NCBI GenBank assembly: GCA_001778275.1
Contig: MFGM01000026.1
Location: forward strand, 1-19,297
DNA: 19,297 bases
Source: Candidatus Falkowbacteria bacterium RIFOXYC2_FULL_48_21
Lineage (GTDB): Bacteria; Patescibacteriota; Patescibacteriia; UBA11705; JABHMO01
Direction of reading: 5' to 3'
Shown here: positions 15,794 through 19,297 of the stretch, piece by piece
Numbering within the stretch: position 1 is the stretch's first letter
Layout: each line of letters starts with the position of its first letter
Notes under the pieces: model-generated
Told to the model about the DNA's origin: nothing
Seen by the model: only the letters and a program-made list of their open reading frames with translations
The model's database searches: none
Position numbers and translations under genes: made by a program

Positions 15794-16318
15794 ATTCTCC
15801 TGTGTGGTTCTCTCGCCTGTAACATTCTCCTGTGTGGTTCTCTCGCCTGTAACATTCTCCTGTGTGGTTCTCTCGCCTGTAACATTCTCCTGTGCAGCCC
15901 TCTCCTCTGTAACATTCTGGTTATCTGTACCTTGAATATCTTCATTTGGAACATTCGCCAACCGTCGCGGGACAACGCCCTTAGCGGAAAATAAAATCAA
16001 CAAACCAATCTTAACGTCATGCTCCTTTAAATATTCGTTAAGTTGATCAAAGTCTTGCTTTGTCAAACGATCACCGACCTTCAGTTCAACAATTATCTTA
16101 TCATAAAACTTCAAATCGCACCGATTATAGCCGATTGATTTATTTTTGTAATATAACGGCGTGAGTATTTGTTGTTTACACGGGATCCCCTGTCGATGCG
16201 CCTCATCCATGATCGCCTTTTCGTAATGAGATTCTCTATAACCCCAACCCATGGTGTTGTAGACTTCGTAATGTATGCCGATTATTTTATCGGTCTCTTC
16301 CTTGTATAAATACTCCAT
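15752..16318 (-). CDS. GxxExxY-family protein with repeat-derived C-terminus
   Basis: A 188-residue protein. The first 125 residues are the GxxExxY domain, with the naming motif in MGWGYRESHYEKAI (about 23-36). The nuclease-like core D-x8-ELK is in CDLKFYDKIIVELKVGDRLT, which is related to the PD-(D/E)XK fold. Biological function is not established for the family. After about residue 127 come repeats of QENVTGERTT encoded by 30-base tandem repeats, and a tail (VQIKGTDNTD) encoded by an interspersed CTGTAC repeat. The natural end was therefore probably replaced or extended by repeat DNA. No Shine-Dalgarno sequence; a promoter lies at 16482-16510. polA follows on the same strand 62 bases later. 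Confidence 0.85.
   Translation of the reverse strand: MEYLYKEETDKIIGIHYEVYNTMGWGYRESHYEKAIMDEAHRQGIPCKQQILTPLYYKNKSIGYNRCDLKFYDKIIVELKVGDRLTKQDFDQLNEYLKEHDVKIGLLILFSAKGVVPRRLANVPNEDIQGTDNQNVTEERAAQENVTGERTTQENVTGERTTQENVTGERTTQENVTDVQIKGTDNTD
15787..15920. repeat. 30-base tandem repeat (4.5 units) in the GxxExxY coding end
   Basis: Units begin at 15787, 15817, 15847 and 15877. The first three are identical (CTGTAACATTCTCCTGTGTG start) and the fourth differs at several positions; a partial fifth runs 15907-15920. The unit encodes QENVTGERTT and keeps the frame. There are no unique spacers. Confidence 0.95.
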
Positions 16319-16341
16319 AAAAAATTTTAGGGATAGGAGAT

Positions 16342-16374
16342 GGTTACAGATGTACAGATTAGCGACGTACAGAT
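16342..16374 (-). repeat. CTGTAC-family repeat, partial reverse copy
   Basis: GGTTACAGATGTACAGATTA followed by GCGACGTACAGAT, 23 bases upstream of the GxxExxY start codon on its leader side. Confidence 0.8.
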
Positions 16375-16395
16375 AACCACAAAAAAATGGCGGAT

Positions 16396-16469
16396 GGTTA
16401 CAGATGTACAGATTAGCGGCGTACAGATAATACAGATAATCGCAATAATTAATCTGTACATCTGTAACC
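16396..16469. repeat. CTGTAC-family palindromic double repeat
   Basis: Perfect 20-base inverted arms GGTTACAGATGTACAGATTA (16396-16415) and TAATCTGTACATCTGTAACC (16450-16469), with inner CTGTAT-type repeats. It lies in the leader of the GxxExxY transcript. Confidence 0.9.
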
Positions 16470-16481
16470 TTCTCTTATTGC

Positions 16482-16510
16482 ATTATAGAAGAAGCGGCCA
16501 CTATTGACAA
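16482..16510 (-). promoter_or_regulatory. GxxExxY promoter, minus strand
   Basis: Minus-strand TTGTCA (16510-16505), 17-base spacer, TATAAT (16487-16482). Its -35 box shares five bases with the -35 box of the opposite promoter. Confidence 0.75.
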
Positions 16511-16531
16511 GCTGATTTTTGTATGTAATAA
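16504..16531 (+). promoter_or_regulatory. Promoter of the winged-helix gene, plus strand
   Basis: TTGACA (16504-16509), a 16-base spacer ending TATG, then TAATAA (16526-16531). It is back to back with the minus-strand promoter on the same TTGACAA sequence, so the two polymerases would exclude each other. Confidence 0.7.
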
Positions 16532-16574
16532 TGGCTTGTTCGTTCTTTAGACACAACAAACAGGAGGATTTGCC

Positions 16575-17171
16575 ATGCTTTATTATTCCGTCAAAGACCT
16601 GCGGGAACACCAGCAATTGCTGACGAAAGTCGCTTTAGGACAAACGATTGACTGGCGCAAGATGACCACTCTTGAAGTTCGGCTGGTAAGACAATCCCTT
16701 GAAACGATCTTGCATCCCAGTGAAAAAGAGGGGGTTGTTCAGCCACTCAACGCTCTACGCAGAACTCTGCAAGGAATTTTCCTGACAAAAGACATCAACA
16801 CCGACCTGCAACGTTGCAACGCGGTTATCGCGACACTCGAGCTGCTGTCGGATATCGACCCACTGCAAAGTATTCCATGGAAAACCCGACGGTTCGTTGA
16901 CGATTGCCTCCATGTTGCCGCGCTTCGCGCGCTTGTCAATGGGCCAACAACGTATCAATCATTGGCGGAGGAACAGCTCCTCCTATCAGCAAATGGCGAC
17001 ATCGTTTCCTATACGACAACGAGAAAAATCCTGACAAAGATGGCCAAGCACAAATTGGCTCAACGCACCGTTCGCGGCCGATTCTCCGTCTACCACATCA
17101 CCGACTTCGGCAAAAAGGTACTGCAACTGATAGGGGACTGTCGCCAAATGAACAAATTTATTCAAATTTAG
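16575..17171 (+). CDS. Probable winged-helix DNA-binding protein (198 aa), unknown
   Basis: AGGAGG lies seven bases before ATG 16575. The N-terminal 120 residues are helical (VKDLREHQQLLTKVALGQTI, then LEVRLVRQSLETIL) and unknown to me. The C-terminal 75 residues look like a winged helix: TTYQSLAEEQLLLSANGDIV, then SYTTTRKILTKMAKHKLAQR as a likely recognition helix, and the wing VRGRFSVYHITDFGKKVLQL. This suggests a transcriptional regulator, possibly autoregulated from the shared -35 region. The stop codon lies inside an AT-rich inverted repeat with TTTAGCAAA/TTTGCTAAA. It belongs to the same Shine-Dalgarno-led gene class as the small-protein operons. Target and ligand unknown. Confidence 0.72.
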   Translation: MLYYSVKDLREHQQLLTKVALGQTIDWRKMTTLEVRLVRQSLETILHPSEKEGVVQPLNALRRTLQGIFLTKDINTDLQRCNAVIATLELLSDIDPLQSIPWKTRRFVDDCLHVAALRALVNGPTTYQSLAEEQLLLSANGDIVSYTTTRKILTKMAKHKLAQRTVRGRFSVYHITDFGKKVLQLIGDCRQMNKFIQI

Positions 17172-17204
17172 CAAAATCGATTTTTTGCCATTTTTGCTAA
17201 ATTT
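17164..17204. promoter_or_regulatory. AT-rich 13-base inverted repeat at the gene end
   Basis: AAATTTAGCAAAA (17164-17176) and TTTTGCTAAATTT (17192-17204) are perfect reverse complements with a 15-base spacer. The left arm includes the TAG stop of the 198-residue gene. The core TTTAGCAAA is one base from the TTTAGCTAA motif of the 9446-9648 control region. It is too AT-rich for a good terminator, so an operator or processing hairpin is possible. Confidence 0.6.
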
Positions 17205-17275
17205 AACAGGAAACAACGATTTCACTTGCCATTCGGCGACAGCGCCGATAGACGCTGGGCGGCTATAAAACTCCT

Positions 17276-17305
17276 CCCCGAACCCACACGGTTCGGGGAT
17301 TTTTT
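17276..17305 (+). terminator. Rho-independent terminator of the winged-helix gene
   Basis: CCCCGAACC-CACAC-GGTTCGGGG, a perfect 9-base stem, followed by ATTTTTTAT. Confidence 0.9.
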
Positions 17306-17318
17306 ATATACGAATTTA

Positions 17319-17351
17319 CCCGCTTCGACCCGATGTCGAATCGAGGCGAGC
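17319..17351 (+). repeat. CTTCGAC-type interspersed repeat, copy 2
   Basis: CCCGCTTCGACCCGATGTCG then AATCGAGGCGAGC. It matches 5790-5822 with two mismatches. The core TTCGAC-CCGAT-GTCGAA is an inverted repeat. Confidence 0.8.
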
Positions 17352-17408
17352 GAATGGTGCGAATGTACGAATTATCAATACAATAATATTTCATGCATTC
17401 GTCCCAAC

Positions 17409-17435
17409 AAAAAATACCCACTGTAAAATGAGTAT
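17409..17435 (-). terminator. Weak terminator behind tRNA-Cys
   Basis: On the minus strand ATACTC and GGGTAT pair across a 10-base loop and are followed by a T-run, five bases after the tRNA CCA end. Confidence 0.5.
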
Positions 17436-17439
17436 CTTT

Positions 17440-17513
17440 TGGAGGCCTGAGCGGGATTTGAACCCACGATGACGGTTTTGCAAACCGTTGCCTTACCACT
17501 TGGCGATCAGGCC
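17440..17513 (-). tRNA. tRNA-Cys (GCA)
   Basis: A 74-base cloverleaf including an encoded CCA. The acceptor stem is GGCCTGA/TCAGGCC. The anticodon stem ACGGT/ACCGT closes the loop TTGCAAA, anticodon GCA. The T-arm has GGTTCAAAT with stem CGTGG region pairing to the CCCGC side. The discriminator base is U, as expected for cysteine tRNAs. A T-rich hairpin follows. Confidence 0.97.
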
Positions 17514-17546
17514 ACATACCACTTGCCGAGAATTTTACGCAAGTAA

Positions 17547-17575
17547 ATGGTATCAAATTTTTCCGCGACTGTAAA
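17547..17575 (-). promoter_or_regulatory. Probable promoter of tRNA-Cys
   Basis: Minus strand TTTACA (17575-17570), 17-base spacer, TACCAT (17552-17547). It starts just downstream of the terminator of the 3D-domain gene, about 35 bases before the tRNA 5' end. Confidence 0.5.
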
Positions 17576-17582
17576 GAAAAAC

Positions 17583-17612
17583 AAAAAAGCGCCATTATCC
17601 GGCCGCTTTTTT
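17583..17612 (-). terminator. Terminator of the 3D-domain gene
   Basis: AAAAAAGCG (17583-17591) and CGCTTTTTT (17604-17612) pair around a GC-containing loop. T-runs exist on both strands. Confidence 0.75.
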
Positions 17613-17632
17613 GTTATCTGTAATTTATGATT

Positions 17633-17672
17633 GCGTGGTTTCGCGTAAGGTTGTGCGCAGTTTTGCGGAAAC
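17633..17672 (+). repeat. TTTCGCG/TTTTGCGGAAAC repeat, copy 1
   Basis: A 40-base stretch matching 18608-18647 at 32 of 40 positions, ending in the identical TTTTGCGGAAAC. The two copies bracket the 3D-domain gene in the same orientation. Confidence 0.6.
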
Positions 17673-17710
17673 ATTTCCAAAACCATAACCGTTGCATCTG
17701 CGCAAGACGT

Positions 17711-18265
17711 TTAATATTCCACCACCTCCACCTTCACCAACCGTTTACCGAACGTGATCGCGTCATTGCGAGAAATTTTCCAAAAGTCGATGCGGTACGT
17801 GTAGCGCTGGTTCATACGGTCTTCCACGGTGAAAATTTTGTCGCCGTAAAGATCCGGCATTCTCACTTTAGCGCCCAACGGTAAAAAGTTGGCAGCAATG
17901 ATGTCCTCACGACCATGATTGCAAACATTGTAGCCGCTAGCCGTGATACACGGCGTGTCATCCGTCTGCGCCACTTCGCTCGAATAAGCCGTCGCCACGA
18001 CGGAATAAGTTTTGAGCGAATTTTTAACTTTAAGTTCCGCTTGTTTATTTTCATAAGCAATGAATTTGGCAGTTAACAAATCGTTCACCGGCTCGGCGCT
18101 GGCGAGAACCGGCTCGGCTCCGCCGCTCAAGAAATTGAACCAAAAGCCGGCCTGCGCTGTCTGCGGCAAAACCATGTTCATCGCAAAGGCGACAAGCACA
18201 ATAACCAATCCGGTTTTGATTTTGTTCGGAATGGATTCAAGGCGCACAATTAGATTCAAGTTCAT
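17711..18265 (-). CDS. Secreted or anchored 3D-domain (RlpA/MltA-like barrel) protein
   Basis: A 184-residue protein. The N-terminus has a hydrophobic segment (about 19-37, GLVIVLVAFAMNMVLPQ) ending in AQAGF, an export signal with a possible A-x-A cleavage site. The C-terminal 100 residues are a 3D domain, the double-psi barrel found in lytic transglycosylases and resuscitation factors. It starts YSVVATAYSSEVAQTDDTPC, continues IIAANFLPLGAKVRMPDLYG, and holds the three acidic positions in TVEDRMNQRY, YRIDFW and SRNDAI. It therefore probably acts on peptidoglycan outside the membrane. Start ATG 18265 lacks a Shine-Dalgarno sequence; TACAAT a few bases upstream would give an almost leaderless transcript as an alternative to the promoter at 18370-18398. 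Confidence 0.88.
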   Translation of the reverse strand: MNLNLIVRLESIPNKIKTGLVIVLVAFAMNMVLPQTAQAGFWFNFLSGGAEPVLASAEPVNDLLTAKFIAYENKQAELKVKNSLKTYSVVATAYSSEVAQTDDTPCITASGYNVCNHGREDIIAANFLPLGAKVRMPDLYGDKIFTVEDRMNQRYTYRIDFWKISRNDAITFGKRLVKVEVVEY

Positions 18266-18369
18266 AAGGTTTATATTGTAGGCTATGATAAGGATAGGTG
18301 TTTTCTATCTAAATTAGACAAAAAATAGCCTATTCTCATTTAGCTATCCGCGTTTTAAAGCAACCAGCC

Positions 18370-18398
18370 ATCATAGCACACTTCCGAATCTTTGTCAA
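18370..18398 (-). promoter_or_regulatory. Promoter of the 3D-domain gene
   Basis: Minus strand TTGACA (18398-18393), 17-base spacer ending GTGTGC, TATGAT (18375-18370), with an extended TGC. The leader would be about 100 bases. Confidence 0.75.
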
Positions 18399-18480
18399 GT
18401 CGGCCAAAAGACCATTAACACGCAAACATAGGCGGATGTTAGCACAACGTTTCCCGAATTTCAAGCGACTTGTCCACGCC

Positions 18481-18509
18481 TTGACTTAGTCAAATTTAAG
18501 AGCTATCAT
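18481..18509 (+). promoter_or_regulatory. Promoter of rpsP
   Basis: TTGACT (18481-18486), 17-base spacer, TATCAT (18504-18509). It leaves a leader of about 205 bases before ATG 18722. Confidence 0.7.
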
Positions 18510-18607
18510 TGGCAATGTAACTGTTTCAACATATCGCCTTTATCCCCGTTATCTCCCTTAAAAATCTAACGGTTAAAAATTATTTTACTTAATGTTTGTG
18601 TGATGTC

Positions 18608-18647
18608 GCGTTGTTTCGCGTTTAGTTTCGCGTGGTTTTGCGGAAAC
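18608..18647 (+). repeat. TTTCGCG/TTTTGCGGAAAC repeat, copy 2
   Basis: The partner of 17633-17672, lying in the rpsP leader and containing an internal near-duplication of GTTTCGCGT. Confidence 0.6.
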
Positions 18648-18721
18648 GCTGACAACACAAATAACATTGTTAACGCACAAACTTATCCAACACATTTTTA
18701 CACTGTAACTACATTACCACT

Positions 18722-19033
18722 ATGCTCGTACTCAAATTCGCCAAAATCGGTAAAAAGAACATGCCCTATTTCCGGCTCATCGCCGTGGATAGCCACAAGG
18801 ATCCTTGGGGCACTTATTTGGAAAATCTGGGCAACTACAATCCCCGATCCAAAGAGTCCACGCTGAACGCGGAAAAGATTAAGTTCTGGATCAGCAAAGG
18901 CGCCAAGCCGTCCGCTTCGGTTCACAATTTATTGGTGACCAAGGGAATTATCACCGCCAAAAAAGTCAGCGTCACCAACATCAGCAAACGCCACAAAGTT
19001 CGCTTGGATGAAAAAGCCAAGAAAGCCGCTTAA
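18722..19033 (+). CDS. rpsP: 30S ribosomal protein bS16
   Basis: A 103-residue protein of the small ribosomal subunit that helps 16S rRNA fold. The family start is clear: MLVLKFAKIGKKNMPYFRLI, then AVDSHKDPWGTYLENLGNYN and PRSKESTLNAEKIKFWISKG AKPS. The C-terminal 20 residues form a Lys-rich tail as usual. No Shine-Dalgarno sequence precedes ATG 18722. It has its own promoter and a leader of about 205 bases. In many bacteria rpsP is followed by a KH-domain gene, rimM and trmD; here a repeat and a new promoter come between it and the next gene, so they are not a tight operon. Confidence 0.97.
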   Translation: MLVLKFAKIGKKNMPYFRLIAVDSHKDPWGTYLENLGNYNPRSKESTLNAEKIKFWISKGAKPSASVHNLLVTKGIITAKKVSVTNISKRHKVRLDEKAKKAA

Positions 19034-19155
19034 GATTACAGATGTACAGATAAACATACAGATTGTACAGATCAACTACACTTGGATGAGCGTAATACTG
19101 CTAAACTATTTCAATAATCTGTATTATCTGTACCTTTAATCTGTACATCTGTAAC
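19034..19155. repeat. CTGTAC-family inverted pair after rpsP
   Basis: The reverse unit GATTACAGATGTACAGAT starts at the base after the rpsP stop. The forward unit TAATCTGTATTATCTGTACC then TAATCTGTACATCTGTAAC ends at 19155. The pair encloses about 50 unrelated bases. It may act as a transcript-end hairpin. Confidence 0.85.
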
Positions 19156-19161
19156 ACCACC

Positions 19162-19190
19162 TTGACAAAGTAGTTAAAGTTTGCTATAAT
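19162..19190 (+). promoter_or_regulatory. Consensus promoter of the gene starting at 19282
   Basis: TTGACA (19162-19167), 17-base spacer ending TTTGC, TATAAT (19185-19190). Both boxes match the sigma70 consensus exactly, with an extended -10. Confidence 0.9.
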
Positions 19191-19281
19191 ACTGTCAGAT
19201 TAAGTCGTGGCCTATAAGCGCTAACCTTATTGCCTTGGCTGATCTCACGTTTATAAATTAAGAAGTAACTGCAAGAAATCT

Positions 19282-19297
19282 ATGGCAGAGGAATTCG
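19282..19297 (+). CDS. Start of a truncated gene
   Basis: ATG at 19282 reads MAEEF before the window ends. No Shine-Dalgarno sequence is present, but a consensus promoter lies upstream at 19162-19190. By position after rpsP it could be the KH-domain RNA-binding protein KhpA; five residues cannot prove it. Confidence 0.4.

Larger units (their letters stand above)
18266..18721. other. Divergent control region between the 3D gene and rpsP
   Basis: It holds a minus-strand promoter (18370-18398), a plus-strand promoter (18481-18509) and a TTTAGCTA octamer at 18339-18346. The octamer is followed on the minus strand by ATAGC...GGCTATTTTTT, a possible small attenuator. A GCG-rich repeat lies at 18608-18647. 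I see no gene here. Confidence 0.6.

Noticed and set aside
15787..15920. CRISPR-like array of 30-base direct repeats
   Set aside because: The units are contiguous with no unique spacers, and they keep the reading frame of the GxxExxY gene, so this is a coding tandem repeat.

Overview
The window looks like chromosomal DNA of an uncultured Candidate Phyla Radiation (Patescibacteria) bacterium, perhaps a parcubacterial or Magasanikbacteria/Uhrbacteria-type lineage. The evidence is a large DUF4012 cell-surface protein, a TrmB-type regulator, many short palindromic repeats, and housekeeping genes (holA, polA, rpsP) with no Shine-Dalgarno sequence. The phylum is an inference from gene style and no marker gene was compared. 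The standard code with TGA as stop fits the genes here.

Layout. 1-820: an IS200/IS605-like transposase between two copies of a hairpin-rich repeat; the right copy ends at the start of a TrmB-like regulator (820-1551). 1562-8010: a possible 56-residue ORF, a GT4 glycosyltransferase, a DUF4012 membrane protein and a second single-pass protein with repeated Ig-like modules, a likely cell-envelope set. 8389-9165 (minus): three small proteins of unknown function. 9446-9648: a divergent control region with two near-consensus promoters and repeated TTTAGCTA octamers. 9733-10208 (plus): a small protein and a second small gene broken by an in-frame TAA. 10355-11353 (minus): holA. 11445-11547: a nested perfect palindrome. 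11675-12700 (plus): a paralogue of the 9733 protein followed by a von Willebrand factor A protein. 12901-16318 (minus): polA and a GxxExxY protein whose C-terminus is made of repeat DNA. 16575-17171 (plus): a probable winged-helix protein divergent from the GxxExxY gene. Then come tRNA-Cys and a secreted 3D-domain protein (minus), rpsP (plus), and the first codons of a following gene.

Three things stand out. First, two translation-initiation classes are interleaved. Every small unknown gene (8389, 8828, 8953, 9733, 9996, 11675, 11984, 16575) has a Shine-Dalgarno-like sequence, mostly strong. The envelope and housekeeping genes (820, 1828, 3054, 6052, holA, polA, GxxExxY, 3D, rpsP) have none that I can see. 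Second, the SD-led genes form compact operons with consensus promoters, repeated TTTAGCTA/TTAGCAAA motifs, a new-looking paralogous small-protein family and a MIDAS-type vWA protein, so they may be one regulon or an acquired island set. Third, several interspersed repeat families (CTGTAC-type, GACTTT-type, CTTCGAC-type) have entered intergenic regions and even the coding sequence of polA and of the GxxExxY gene in frame.
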